NCBI GenBank assembly: GCA_018062515.1
Contig: JAGOSC010000002.1
Location: 37,479 to 101,478 of the forward strand
DNA: 64,000 bases
Reading direction: 5' to 3'
Source of the DNA: Candidatus Omnitrophota bacterium
GTDB taxonomy: Bacteria > Omnitrophota > Gorgyraeia > Zapsychrales > Zapsychraceae
How positions within the stretch are numbered: the stretch's first letter is position 1; the number at the start of each line of letters is the position of its first letter. Below are positions 41,315 through 49,640 of the stretch, piece after piece. The notes under the pieces are model-generated. The model worked only from the letters and a program-made list of their open reading frames with translations. It did no database searches and was not told the DNA's origin. A program made the translations under genes and the position numbers.

Positions 41315-42241
41315 GTGAAAAATTATTACAGAATAATGTTAGGAAGAGGAAGTAGTTATGCTGATGAATGTTATAAGGGTAATTTCATCGGAGCAGATTA
41401 TGACATTAATGTTGACCTTACATTAAGGTTGCCAGAGAATTGGCGAGACTTTAATAAAGAGTTTATTCCAATTTTTCTTGAGAACCATCCTGAGAAGACG
41501 AAGATCGCCGCTGGGCTTGCATGCGGGATGTTACATACCATCTGCAAAGGTATACAAAGGAACGATATTGTTTTGTGTCCCAATGGCTCAGGAGGCTATT
41601 ACGTCGGTGAGGTTGTTGAGTCATACTCTTATCATCCTGGTGAAGTTCTCCCTCATAGAAGAGGCGTGCAATGGTATTCCAAATTGATTGATCGTTCCGA
41701 AATGTCTCAAGCATTACAAAATTCAACTGGTTCTATTGGTGCAGTTAGCAAGATTAGCAAATATGATGTTGAAATTGAATCCCTTATTGTTGGAGAGAGC
41801 CCAGCTACTCTTATATCAACTGATGAAACAGTAGAAGACCCTTCTGTGTTTGGTCTTGAGAAGCATCTTGAAGACTTTCTAGTACATAATTGGAATCAAA
41901 CAGAGCTAGGGAAGAATTATGATGTTTATGAGGAGGATGGGGAACTCGTCGGCCAGCAATACCCGAGCGATACGGGTCCGATTGATATTTTAGCTATTAG
42001 TAAAGATAAAAAAGTGTTGTTGGTTGTTGAACTTAAGAAAGGACGTGCCAGCGATAGTGTTATCGGACAACTTCAACGATATATGGGTTACGTCAAAGAA
42101 GAGCTAGCAGAAGTCAATCAAACAGTAAAAGGTATTATCGTTGCTTTAGAAGATGATGTACGTATTAAGAGAGCCCTTTCAGTTACGAATAATATAGAGT
42201 TTTATAGGTATAAGGTAAGTTTCAAATTATTCAAGAATTAA
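41315..42241 (+). CDS. Nuclease with PUA/EVE-like N-terminus and NucS/DUF91-type C-terminal domain
   Basis: A 308-residue protein starting at GTG (AGAGGAG at 41301-41307). The C-terminal 120 residues match the NucS/EndoMS nuclease fold: EDFLVHNWNQTELGKNY, then the PD-(D/E)xK core TGPIDILAISKDKKVLLVVELKKGRASDSVIGQLQRYMGYV, in which D, E and K are all present. The N-terminal 150 residues (AGLACGMLHTICKGIQRNDIVLCPNGSGGYYVGEVVESYSYHPGEVLPHRRGVQW) look like a small beta-barrel reader domain of PUA/EVE type, often fused to modification-dependent nucleases. Codon use and AT bias differ from flanking genes, and it sits directly after a tRNA gene. It may be a defence nuclease or a repair enzyme. Confidence 0.72.
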   Translation: MKNYYRIMLGRGSSYADECYKGNFIGADYDINVDLTLRLPENWRDFNKEFIPIFLENHPEKTKIAAGLACGMLHTICKGIQRNDIVLCPNGSGGYYVGEVVESYSYHPGEVLPHRRGVQWYSKLIDRSEMSQALQNSTGSIGAVSKISKYDVEIESLIVGESPATLISTDETVEDPSVFGLEKHLEDFLVHNWNQTELGKNYDVYEEDGELVGQQYPSDTGPIDILAISKDKKVLLVVELKKGRASDSVIGQLQRYMGYVKEELAEVNQTVKGIIVALEDDVRIKRALSVTNNIEFYRYKVSFKLFKN

Positions 42242-42254
42242 AAAAACCTGGGAT

Positions 42255-42402
42255 GCGATCTTGTATCGCAAAGAACGATACCCCGCGAACATGATTCTAC
42301 ATGAAAACCAATTTTGCGTTTGGAACCTCGCTTTTTTAAGCTTCCAAAATGGAAGCTTATAGATGTGGGCTCATCTTCAATTGGTGCCCGCCGGCACCAA
42401 TT
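42255..42402 (+). repeat. Cluster of three hairpins between the nuclease gene and leuS
   Basis: Three inverted repeats: TGCGAT/ATCGCA (42255-42260 with 42266-42271), AAGCTTCCA/TGGAAGCTT (42338-42346 with 42350-42358), and AATTGGTGCC/GGCACCAATT (42379-42388 with 42393-42402). None ends in a clear T tract. This part of the 368-base gap codes for no protein I can support. Confidence 0.6.
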
Positions 42403-42479
42403 CAGATTTCACCCGGCCTCGGGATTTAAAAAAGTAGCATTTTATTCTTTTTTGTAGTATAAAAATGCTCAGCGCTTAC

Positions 42480-42605
42480 GGGTTTATTGAGTTAATTGAG
42501 TTGTTTGAGTTTGTTGAGTTGATTGAGTAACGCAATCGACCCAACAAACTTTATAACCCAAAGAACCCAAGAAACCCAAAGAACTCAACAAACACAATAA
42601 ACCAT
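42480..42605 (+). repeat. Inverted array of 9-base degenerate repeats (nnTTGRGTT) before leuS
   Basis: The left arm (42480-42529) is about five units of nnTTGAGTT; the right arm (about 42541-42605) is the reverse orientation, with units such as AACCCAAAG, AACCCAAGA and AACTCAACA. Reading the right arm backwards gives GGTTTATTG-GTT and further TTGGGTT units that align with the left arm unit by unit, so the whole forms an imperfect hairpin of roughly 50 paired positions with a 25-base middle. Units on one arm are mostly TTGAGTT, on the other mostly TTGGGTT. It ends five bases before the leuS start. Confidence 0.75.
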
Positions 42606-42609
42606 AACT

Positions 42610-45090
42610 ATGCCCTACGTTATCCACGAAATTCGAAAATTAGAAGAGAAATGGCAGAAATACTGGAGCGATCACAAAGTATTTGAAGCCAGCTCTGACA
42701 CATCAAAAAAGAAATACTATGTTTTGGAAATGTACCCTTATCCGTCGGGAAAACTGCATATGGGGCATGTGCGCAATTACACCATCGGTGATGTATTGGC
42801 CCGTTTCCGTCGTATGCAAGGCTATAATGTCCTTTATCCGATGGGATTTGATTCCTTCGGGCTTCCCGCGGAAAACGCCGCCATTAAAAATAATGATCAT
42901 CCCCGTCGTTGGACAGATTTACGCATGAACGACATGGTCGAGCAAATGAAAATGCTCGGCATGAGTTACGATTGGTCCAGATTTTTGTACAGTCATGATC
43001 CCGATTACTATCGCTGGAATCAATGGATTTTTATTCAAATGTATAAACAGGGATTAGTTTATAAAAAGAAATCTTTGGTCAATTGGGATCCTATCGACAA
43101 TACGGTTTTGGCGAATGAACAAGTCATCGACGGAAAAGGTTGGCGTTCCGGGGCCGAAGTTGAGAAAAAGGAAATTGAGCAGTGGTTTATCAAGATCACT
43201 GCTTTCGCGGAAGAATTATTGGCTGATTTAGATAAACTTGATCATTGGCCGGAACGGGTCAAGTCTATGCAAAGAAACTGGATTGGTAAAAGTCACGGAA
43301 CGACGATTCGATTTGATGTTTTAGATGGGCAAGGTAAAAAGATCGACGAGATAGAGACATTCACGACGAGACCAGACACCGTTTTTGGAATTGAATATTT
43401 AGTATTAGCGCCTGAACATCCGAAATGTAAAGAATGGATCAAGGGACAAAAAAATGAACAAGCTGTCCTGAAATATATCTCCAGCGTCGAGAAATCATCC
43501 ATGGTGGAACGTATGGGTGAAGATCGGGAAAAAACCGGAGAGCCTCTTAACGTTTTTGCAAAAAATCCTGTTAATGGTAAAGTTGTTCCTTTATGGACGG
43601 CGGATTATGTTCTCATGGATTATGGAACCGGCGCGGTCATGGCTGTTCCGGCGCACGATCAACGTGATTTTCTTTTTGCCAAAAAATATAATCTTCCTGT
43701 TTCCGTCGTGATTCGTCCGGAAAATGTGGCTAATTTAAAAGACGGGGATTTAAAAGAGGCTTTTGTCGAATCAGGAGTAATGATTAATTCCATGCAATTC
43801 GATGGAATGAGTAGTACGGACGCGATTACAAGAATTTCTGAATGGTTAGAACAAAAAGATTTTGGTAAGCGGACGATTACATTCCGTCTTAAGGATTGGC
43901 TCATTTCTCGTCAGCGTTATTGGGGTACACCGATCCCGATGTATTATGATGAACAAGGGAAGCCTCATCCTATTCCTGAAGATCAATTGCCCGTTATACT
44001 TCCCGACGATATTGAATTCGGAAAAGGCAATCCTTTGGAGACGTCAGCGTCGTTCAAATTTTATACTGATCCTAAAACTGGAAAGAAATATCGTCGAGAA
44101 ACGGATACCATGGACACCTTTTTTGATTCCAGCTGGTATTATATACGCTACACCGACTCACAGAATAAAAATGAACTTTTTAATAAAGAGAAAGCTAATT
44201 ACTGGTTGCCGGTCGATCAATATATAGGTGGGATTGAACATGCCATCTTGCATCTTTTGTATTCACGTTTTTTTACTAAATTTTTCAAAAGCATTGGTTT
44301 GATTGAAACAGAAGAACCGTTTTATCGTTTGTTGACGCAAGGCATGGTGCTGTTACACGGAGAGGTTATGTCTAAATCCAAAGGAAATGTCGTCGATCCT
44401 GATGCTATCGTCAAGAAATATGGATCGGATTCCATGCGTGTATTCATTTTATTCGCGGCGCCGCCGGAAGATCAATTGGAGTGGAATGATAAAGCCATTG
44501 AAGGCTCGTGGAAATTCTTAACCCGTATATGGAATCTCGTCGAGAAACGTGTGCAGCCCTCGAATGATCTTTTTAAGAAAAGCGATTTTGACAAAGATGA
44601 TCAGGATATTTACCGCGAGCTTAATGTCGCTATCAAAAAAGTTACCGAAGATTTTCAAAGTTATAAATTTAATACCGCGATTAGCAGTTTAATGATTTTG
44701 CAGAATAGTCTTGATAAATATCAACCCGCAGAGGGCCAATTGAATAAACAGGCCTTGTTAAATCACATTGCCCGGACGCTTGTTTTGTTATCAGCGCCGA
44801 TCGCGCCTCATATGTGCGAAGAATTATGGGAAAAACTCGGCCAAACAAATTGTGTCGCCCTCACGAGTTGGCCTACCTATGATGAATCGGCTTTAGAACA
44901 GGATGAAGTTCAAATCATTGCCCAAATTAATGGAAAATTAAGAGGACGTTTCCAAGTTGCCTCCAGCATCACCGAAGGGGATTTGAAACAACTTATTTTA
45001 TCGGATGATAAAATCAAGTCTTTCCTCGACGGTAAAGAAGTAAAACGTTTCGTGTATGTTCCAGGCAAATTAGCCAACATCGTTATTTAG
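42610..45090 (+). CDS. leuS: Leucyl-tRNA synthetase
   Basis: An 826-residue class I synthetase. The HIGH-type motif is HMGHVRNYTIGD and the KMSKS-type motif is VMSKSKGNVVDPD. The editing domain (FTTRPDTVFG ... YGTGAVMAVPAHDQRD) and the RDWLISRQRYWGTPIPM-type segment (here LKDWLISRQRYWGTPIP) are intact, as is the C-terminal ubiquitin-like KVxVPG-type end (RFVYVPGKLANIVI). It charges tRNA-Leu and edits mischarged isoleucine or norvaline. The ATG follows the 9-mer repeat array by five bases and has no ribosome site, so leader structure may matter. Confidence 0.97.
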   Translation: MPYVIHEIRKLEEKWQKYWSDHKVFEASSDTSKKKYYVLEMYPYPSGKLHMGHVRNYTIGDVLARFRRMQGYNVLYPMGFDSFGLPAENAAIKNNDHPRRWTDLRMNDMVEQMKMLGMSYDWSRFLYSHDPDYYRWNQWIFIQMYKQGLVYKKKSLVNWDPIDNTVLANEQVIDGKGWRSGAEVEKKEIEQWFIKITAFAEELLADLDKLDHWPERVKSMQRNWIGKSHGTTIRFDVLDGQGKKIDEIETFTTRPDTVFGIEYLVLAPEHPKCKEWIKGQKNEQAVLKYISSVEKSSMVERMGEDREKTGEPLNVFAKNPVNGKVVPLWTADYVLMDYGTGAVMAVPAHDQRDFLFAKKYNLPVSVVIRPENVANLKDGDLKEAFVESGVMINSMQFDGMSSTDAITRISEWLEQKDFGKRTITFRLKDWLISRQRYWGTPIPMYYDEQGKPHPIPEDQLPVILPDDIEFGKGNPLETSASFKFYTDPKTGKKYRRETDTMDTFFDSSWYYIRYTDSQNKNELFNKEKANYWLPVDQYIGGIEHAILHLLYSRFFTKFFKSIGLIETEEPFYRLLTQGMVLLHGEVMSKSKGNVVDPDAIVKKYGSDSMRVFILFAAPPEDQLEWNDKAIEGSWKFLTRIWNLVEKRVQPSNDLFKKSDFDKDDQDIYRELNVAIKKVTEDFQSYKFNTAISSLMILQNSLDKYQPAEGQLNKQALLNHIARTLVLLSAPIAPHMCEELWEKLGQTNCVALTSWPTYDESALEQDEVQIIAQINGKLRGRFQVASSITEGDLKQLILSDDKIKSFLDGKEVKRFVYVPGKLANIVI

Positions 45091-45131
45091 AGCACATTTC
45101 ATAACCTTCTAAAAAGTTTTTGAAATGTGCT
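45091..45131 (+). terminator. Hairpin after leuS, possible terminator
   Basis: Perfect 11-base-pair stem (AGCACATTTCA at 45091-45101, complement at 45121-45131) with a 19-base loop. No T tract follows, so its role as a terminator is uncertain. Confidence 0.45.
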
Positions 45132-45176
45132 TCAACCGCTCCCCCGCGCCTCACTCGATTTCCCGTTGGCAGTTAA

Positions 45177-45521
45177 ATGTTTATTCTCACCAAAAATGAA
45201 ACTATCGTTTTAGCGGTTTTTGCCGTCGTTATTTGTTTGGGCTCAATATTTCATATGCTCATTAAAAAAGCTCCAGTTCTTACTCATTTCACCAATCAAT
45301 CAGGCACAGGTCTGGTCCATCATAAAATCGATATTAATACCGCTGATAAAGTAGAGCTGGAAAGCGTTCCTTATATTGGTGACTATACAGCGTCGGCCAT
45401 TTTGGAATATCGTCTGAAAAATGGCGCTTTTAAGAACCTCGAACAATTAAAAATGATCCGCGGAATTCGGGAAAATAATTTTAAACGGTTCCAGCCGTAT
45501 TTAAAAGTAGGTGGACCATGA
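45177..45521 (+). CDS. comEA: ComEA-like helix-hairpin-helix DNA-binding protein
   Basis: A 114-residue protein with an N-terminal membrane anchor (ETIVLAVFAVVICLGSIFHML) and a C-terminal double HhH domain: DINTADKVELESVPYIGDYTASAILEYRLKNGAFKNLEQLKMIRGI. ComEA binds incoming double-stranded DNA in the periplasm during natural transformation. The first hairpin reads PYIGDYTA rather than the common PGIGPxxA. It overlaps comEC by four bases, the normal order in competence loci. Confidence 0.88.
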   Translation: MFILTKNETIVLAVFAVVICLGSIFHMLIKKAPVLTHFTNQSGTGLVHHKIDINTADKVELESVPYIGDYTASAILEYRLKNGAFKNLEQLKMIRGIRENNFKRFQPYLKVGGP

Positions 45522-47143
45522 TAGAAATTTTTGAACCATCATCGTCTTCAAGAGGACATGTTCATCGTCCAGCTTTTTGGGTATGTTTAGGTTTAATGAT
45601 AGGGATTGCCATCGATCCTGCCATTAAAATTCCGTTGATTTTTTTGGTGGTATTCGTTTTTCTATCAATACTTTTAAACTGTTTTGTTATTCATAAAAAT
45701 ATATCTGCCGTTTTATGGTTAATCATTTTTATTATGGTGGGGTCTGTTTATAGACGGAGTTATGAAACTTTTGAACCTAATCATATAAGTCATATTACGT
45801 ATAGTGAACGGAAGAATCCCGTCGTGATAGAAGGAATGGTCGGTTCAGATGTTGAGCCTCGTCCATTTTTTAAGAAGAGAAAAACGGTTTTTACTTTAGA
45901 AATAAAGAGAATCAAATCGAAAGGTGAATGGAAAGAAAAATCGGGGCTGGTTTTGGTCAATCTTTTCCGTATGGAAAATATTAAATATGGTGATTATTTG
46001 CGTTTAGAAGGAAAATTACATAAGCCGTTTAACTTCTCCAGTGACACCAATTTTTCTTATCGGGATTATCTTTCCCGGCGAGGAATAACATTTATCTTAA
46101 GTATCAAAAAAGATGGACGGGTGGAGATACTAAAAAGGCATCAAGGAAATGTTTTAGCTGACGTTTCATTTCGGATCAAACACCGACTTATTTCTATTCT
46201 CAAAAGACATTTGCCTAAGATGGAGGCGGGCATCATGCAGGCTTTTCTCCTCGGCGATCGGTATGACATTCCTAAGGATTTTTATGATTTATGCAAGCTT
46301 TCCGGTGTGGCGCACATCATCGCGATATCCGGATACAATATTGGCATTGTAACTTTTGTTATTTTTTTGATTTTAAAAATATTTCCCATTTCCCGACGGA
46401 TACAATATGTCTTAACGATGATTTTATTGATTTTTTATGCGTTTATGACGGGTGCGCAGCCGCCCGTCGTGCGCGCGACGATCATGGCGATGGTGTTTTT
46501 GATGAGCCTGATCATTGAGCGTGAACAAGACTCCATCAATACATTGTCTTTATCCGCGGTTATTATTTTGTTAATGAATCCGCTTAATTTATTTGATGTC
46601 GGATTTCAATTATCATTCATCAGCGTATTATTTATTATTGTGTTTTATTCTCGGTTGCTCAATTTGTTTTATAAGTTGTTCCGGTTGGATGAGAACATTG
46701 AGAGGAGGGGAATTAGAGAAGCGGTGGTTAAATATTTTTTGCAATCGATGGCGTTATCGGTTGTGGCGTACATGGGCGTTCTTCCGCTGGTGGTTTATTA
46801 CTTTCATCTTGTTACGCCTATCGTTTTTTTAGCTAATCTTTTGATCATACCTTTGTCATCACTGATTATTTTCTTGGGTATAGGCCTTCTCATCGTAGGC
46901 ATTCTATGTCCTTATATTGCCTTTACGTTTGCCAACTGTATTACTATTTTGATGAACCTGATGGTGGCGGGTATTGTTTTTTTCACTAAAATTCCCGGCG
47001 CGTATTTTGCTGTTTCAAATCTCCCCGTATGGAGTGTTTATACTTATTACGGATTGATTTTGGGGGCTTATTTTCTTCTTGATATTAGGCAAAAATTATC
47101 CTATCCAAGCATAGGAATTGACAAAAATGTGCCGCTGTGCTAA
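45518..47143 (+). CDS. comEC: ComEC/Rec2 DNA channel protein without the metallo-beta-lactamase domain
   Basis: A 541-residue membrane protein. The N-terminal OB-like part (VVIEGMVGSDVEPRPFFKKRKTVFTLEIKRI ... GDYLRLEGKLHKPFNFSSDTNFSYRDYLSRRGI) and the competence core (SGVAHIIAISGYNIGIVTFVIFLIL, TGAQPPVVRATIMA, FDVGFQLSFISVLFIIVF) are complete. The C-terminal nuclease-like metallo-beta-lactamase domain of full ComEC (about 750 residues) is missing, as in many shorter family members. It should carry single-stranded DNA across the inner membrane. The last 26 bases hold the promoter of the next gene. Confidence 0.9.
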   Translation: MIEIFEPSSSSRGHVHRPAFWVCLGLMIGIAIDPAIKIPLIFLVVFVFLSILLNCFVIHKNISAVLWLIIFIMVGSVYRRSYETFEPNHISHITYSERKNPVVIEGMVGSDVEPRPFFKKRKTVFTLEIKRIKSKGEWKEKSGLVLVNLFRMENIKYGDYLRLEGKLHKPFNFSSDTNFSYRDYLSRRGITFILSIKKDGRVEILKRHQGNVLADVSFRIKHRLISILKRHLPKMEAGIMQAFLLGDRYDIPKDFYDLCKLSGVAHIIAISGYNIGIVTFVIFLILKIFPISRRIQYVLTMILLIFYAFMTGAQPPVVRATIMAMVFLMSLIIEREQDSINTLSLSAVIILLMNPLNLFDVGFQLSFISVLFIIVFYSRLLNLFYKLFRLDENIERRGIREAVVKYFLQSMALSVVAYMGVLPLVVYYFHLVTPIVFLANLLIIPLSSLIIFLGIGLLIVGILCPYIAFTFANCITILMNLMVAGIVFFTKIPGAYFAVSNLPVWSVYTYYGLILGAYFLLDIRQKLSYPSIGIDKNVPLC

Positions 47144-47146
47144 ATT
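47118..47146 (+). promoter_or_regulatory. Promoter inside the 3' end of comEC
   Basis: TTGACA at 47118-47123, a 17-base spacer and TAAATT at 47141-47146. The predicted start, at about 47153, coincides with the ATG at 47154, so the transcript would be leaderless. Confidence 0.55.
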
Positions 47147-47153
47147 TGGCTCT

Positions 47154-48116
47154 ATGTTTCCTTCCTATAAAAGACTATTATTCTTATTAATATTTCTTTT
47201 TTCCTACGCTGGCAACACATACGCCTTTTGGATGTGGACGCCTGAAACGAATCAATGGATCAATCCCAAATTTGCTGTTAAAGACACTCCCAAGGAGCAG
47301 TTTGATTTGGCGATGCAAGCCTACGATGCCAAACAATTTAAAGAGTCTTCCAATGAGTTTGAAAAACTTCTCAAACATTATCCTCGTTCTGTTGAAGCTC
47401 CTGACGCGCAATTTTATATCGCCAAAATTATTGAGGATGACGGAGATTTTTTTGCGGCTTACAAAGAATATCAAAAAGTTGTCGACCGGTATCCGTTCAG
47501 CGAACGATCCGCCGAGGTCATTCAAAGACAATACGATATTGGCGTTAAATTGCTGAACGGTGAGCAGACCAAAGGCAAGATTCGTGATGCAATAACCGGA
47601 GGAGCTGACTATAATATCATCGAAGTTTTCCGATCGGTGATCAAGAACGCGCCGTATGGTCCGTTGGCTGCTGTTTCACAATATAAAATTGGCCTCTATC
47701 TTGAGGAAAAACAATTGTACCCTGAGGCCAGAGACGAATTTGAAAAAGTCATCAACGATTATCCGAATAGTGAATGGATTAAACCGGCGCAGTATCAGAT
47801 CGCTGTCTGTGATTCCAAACGGTCAACCCGGGCGGCTTACGATCAGAAAGTGACTCAATCGGCGGTGGATGAATTTGAGGAGTTCGTCGAGATTTACCCG
47901 GATGCTGAACTATCCGGAAACGCGAAAACCGAGATTCAGAAATTACGGGACAAAGAAGCCGAGAATAATTTTGTGATCGCCCAGTTTTATGAAAAACAAA
48001 AACAGTACCAATCAGCTAAATTGTATTATCAAACCGTTGTCGATAAATTTCCAAATTCGCCGTGGGCGTCAAAATCATTAAATAAAATTCGTCAGATGAT
48101 TGATAAAAAACAATGA
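47154..48116 (+). CDS. Outer-membrane assembly lipoprotein BamD-like TPR protein
   Basis: A 320-residue exported protein with a signal peptide (cleavage near NTYA-FW) and TPR repeats over its whole length: KEQFDLAMQAYDAKQFKESSNEFEKLLKHYPRS, AYKEYQKVVDRYPFSERSAEV, EARDEFEKVINDYPNSEWI and SAKLYYQTVVDKFPNSPW. This 'x-x-Y-P-x-S/R' repeat pattern matches BamD/YfiO and YbgF-type proteins. There is no lipobox cysteine, so it differs from E. coli BamD and the name is given by resemblance only. The frame begins at a TTG at 47118, but that is the -35 box; the ATG at 47154 is chosen. It overlaps lptE by four bases. Confidence 0.78.
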   Translation: MFPSYKRLLFLLIFLFSYAGNTYAFWMWTPETNQWINPKFAVKDTPKEQFDLAMQAYDAKQFKESSNEFEKLLKHYPRSVEAPDAQFYIAKIIEDDGDFFAAYKEYQKVVDRYPFSERSAEVIQRQYDIGVKLLNGEQTKGKIRDAITGGADYNIIEVFRSVIKNAPYGPLAAVSQYKIGLYLEEKQLYPEARDEFEKVINDYPNSEWIKPAQYQIAVCDSKRSTRAAYDQKVTQSAVDEFEEFVEIYPDAELSGNAKTEIQKLRDKEAENNFVIAQFYEKQKQYQSAKLYYQTVVDKFPNSPWASKSLNKIRQMIDKKQ

Positions 48117-48646
48117 ATTCATTCAAAAAATTAGCTTTAGCGATTATAAGTTGCGCAACTTTCCTAACGGGATGCGGATATACGACCAGCTCAACTCTTC
48201 CGTCTTCCATCGATTCGATTTACGTCGAGAAAATGGCGAATAAAATTGATTTTACCGACGAATCCCGGCGTAATTTATACTTACCTCTGTTGGAAGTAGA
48301 TGTTCATAATGCAATCAAGAACAGATTCTTGTACGATGGTAATTTGGAAATCGGAGACGAAAACTCAGCTGATCTTCGCCTTAAAGGTGAGCTTCGAAGT
48401 TATGACAGGGTTGGATTGCGGTTCACCGAAAATGATGATGTCGAAGAATATCGAGTAATGATTACCGTTCATCTTGAGATGTATGACAATGACACTCAGG
48501 AATTAATGTGGACCGAAGAATCCTTTGTCGGAGAAGCAACGTATTTTGTTTCCGGATCGCAGGCGACGACGGAAGAATCTGCGGTTAAAGAAGCTATTGT
48601 CGATTTATCCCGCCGTATTGTTGAACGTACAGTCGAAGCCTGGTAA
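48113..48646 (+). CDS. lptE: LPS-assembly lipoprotein LptE
   Basis: A 177-residue lipoprotein. The signal peptide ends in the lipobox LTGC at residues 18-21, followed by GYTTSSTLPSSIDSIYVEKMANKI, the usual opening 'C-G-Y-x-x ... L-P-x-x-I-x-x-I-x-V' of LptE. The rest (DVHNAIKNRFLYDGNLEI, ADLRLKGELRSYDRVGLRF, VHLEMYDNDTQELMWTEESFVGEATYF, AIVDLSRRIVERTVEAW) follows the LptE/DUF fold. With LptD it places lipopolysaccharide in the outer membrane, which supports a true diderm envelope. Confidence 0.88.
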   Translation: MNSFKKLALAIISCATFLTGCGYTTSSTLPSSIDSIYVEKMANKIDFTDESRRNLYLPLLEVDVHNAIKNRFLYDGNLEIGDENSADLRLKGELRSYDRVGLRFTENDDVEEYRVMITVHLEMYDNDTQELMWTEESFVGEATYFVSGSQATTEESAVKEAIVDLSRRIVERTVEAW

Positions 48647-48674
48647 AAAAACCTACAGTTCTGATATTAATTCT

Positions 48675-49322
48675 ATGATGTATTTATTAAAAGGTGATGA
48701 TTATCAGGCCAAAGAGCAAAAGCTTGATGAATTAAGAAACAAGATTTTATCAAGCCCCGATGCCAGGCGTTTTGATTACGATAATTTGGACGCTACAAAG
48801 TTATCCCCCGAAGACTTAAAAAAATCCTTCCTGACCCTGCCGGTTGTGAATAAACAACGTCTGATCATTATTCGGCATATACAGAAAACCAGCGCTCAAA
48901 ATCAAAATATTATTCTAGATTTTTTAAAAACGAACAGCAAAGATTGTATTTTAATTGCTGATTGTTCAGAAATGTCGCAAAAAGGTTTTCTGGATAAATT
49001 AGAAAAATCAGCAACTGTGTTAACTTTTGGCGGACGAAAAAAATTAAGCGTATTTGATATGAAAATGTCGATCGGATCAGGAAATTCGCGGGAAGCGTTG
49101 AACGTATTATCAGCCCTTATTAATGAAGGTAATCATCCGTTGCAGTTGATGGGAGGGGTGGTGTGGATTTGGGGCGACCAGAAAAAAAGAATTTCATCAG
49201 CTAATTTTCAACAAGGTCTTAAGGAATTAAAAGAAGCGGATTTGAATATGAAACGCAGCCGCTTGCCGCCGGAATATGCTTTGGAAGTATTGATTACGAA
49301 GCTATGCTTGTTAGCAGTTTAG
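48675..49322 (+). CDS. holA: DNA polymerase III delta subunit (HolA), short form
   Basis: A 215-residue protein. The N-terminal YLLKGDDYQAKEQKLDELRNKIL and FLTLPVVNKQRLIIIRHIQK blocks match the first domain of HolA, and the end (GNSREALNVLSALINEGNHPLQLMGGVVWIWGDQKK) matches the later helical domains. E. coli HolA has 343 residues; this one is clearly shorter and divergent. HolA opens the beta clamp in the loader complex. The frame begins at 48525 inside lptE, but the Met-Met pair at 48675/48678 fits the expected start of the fold. lptE-holA-rpsT is a common order. The 3' end overlaps rpsT on the other strand by 29 bases. Confidence 0.8.
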   Translation: MMYLLKGDDYQAKEQKLDELRNKILSSPDARRFDYDNLDATKLSPEDLKKSFLTLPVVNKQRLIIIRHIQKTSAQNQNIILDFLKTNSKDCILIADCSEMSQKGFLDKLEKSATVLTFGGRKKLSVFDMKMSIGSGNSREALNVLSALINEGNHPLQLMGGVVWIWGDQKKRISSANFQQGLKELKEADLNMKRSRLPPEYALEVLITKLCLLAV

Positions 49323-49560
49323 AAAATCGGGCTTTTCGTCGAGCAGCAGTATTTTTTTGAAGAATGCCTCTTTTAGAAGCTTTATCCAATTTTTTGTAGA
49401 CTAATTTAAGATTTGTCGCGGCTTCGGGTTTATTTTTTTCGTTAACTTTACCCAAATAGGCTTTGATTGTTTTCTTTAAATCAGTCTTAATGTCTAAATT
49501 GTGATGATGTCTTTTTTGACTTTTTCTTAATTCTTTTGCACTTGAATATCGTTGTGGCAC
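49294..49560 (-). CDS. rpsT: Small ribosomal subunit protein bS20
   Basis: An 88-residue basic helical protein. It begins at a GTG with an AAAGGAG ribosome site 10 bases upstream. SSAKELRKSQKRHHHNLDIKTDLKKTIKAYLGKV and KASKRGILQKNTAARRKARFSKLL match bS20 (S-A-x-K-R-x-R-x-x-x-x-x-x-x-x-N and K-G-x-I/L-x-x-N-x-A-A-R-x-K-S-R). It binds 16S rRNA early in assembly. Its 3' end runs 29 bases into holA, which is convergent. Confidence 0.93.
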   Translation of the reverse strand: MPQRYSSAKELRKSQKRHHHNLDIKTDLKKTIKAYLGKVNEKNKPEAATNLKLVYKKLDKASKRGILQKNTAARRKARFSKLLTSIAS

Positions 49561-49640
49561 AGCAATAACTCCTTTTAATGAAATATCTTAGCTCATAAAC
49601 AGCGTTGATTGAGCGATAAATATAACAAAAAGGCCCAATT

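Noticed and set aside
42480..42605. CRISPR array
   Set aside because: Units are nine bases, degenerate and without spacers, and the two arms are inverted; no cas genes are near.
42340..42605. T-box riboswitch for leuS
   Set aside because: No T-box sequence (the GGTGGNACCGCG type), specifier loop or terminator/antiterminator pair is visible.
41300..42610. Complete integrative element at tRNA-Pro
   Set aside because: No integrase, no clear duplicated tRNA 3' end and only one cargo gene are visible.
48525..48674. N-terminal extension of holA into lptE
   Set aside because: It encodes an arginine-rich out-of-frame reading of lptE with no similarity to HolA.
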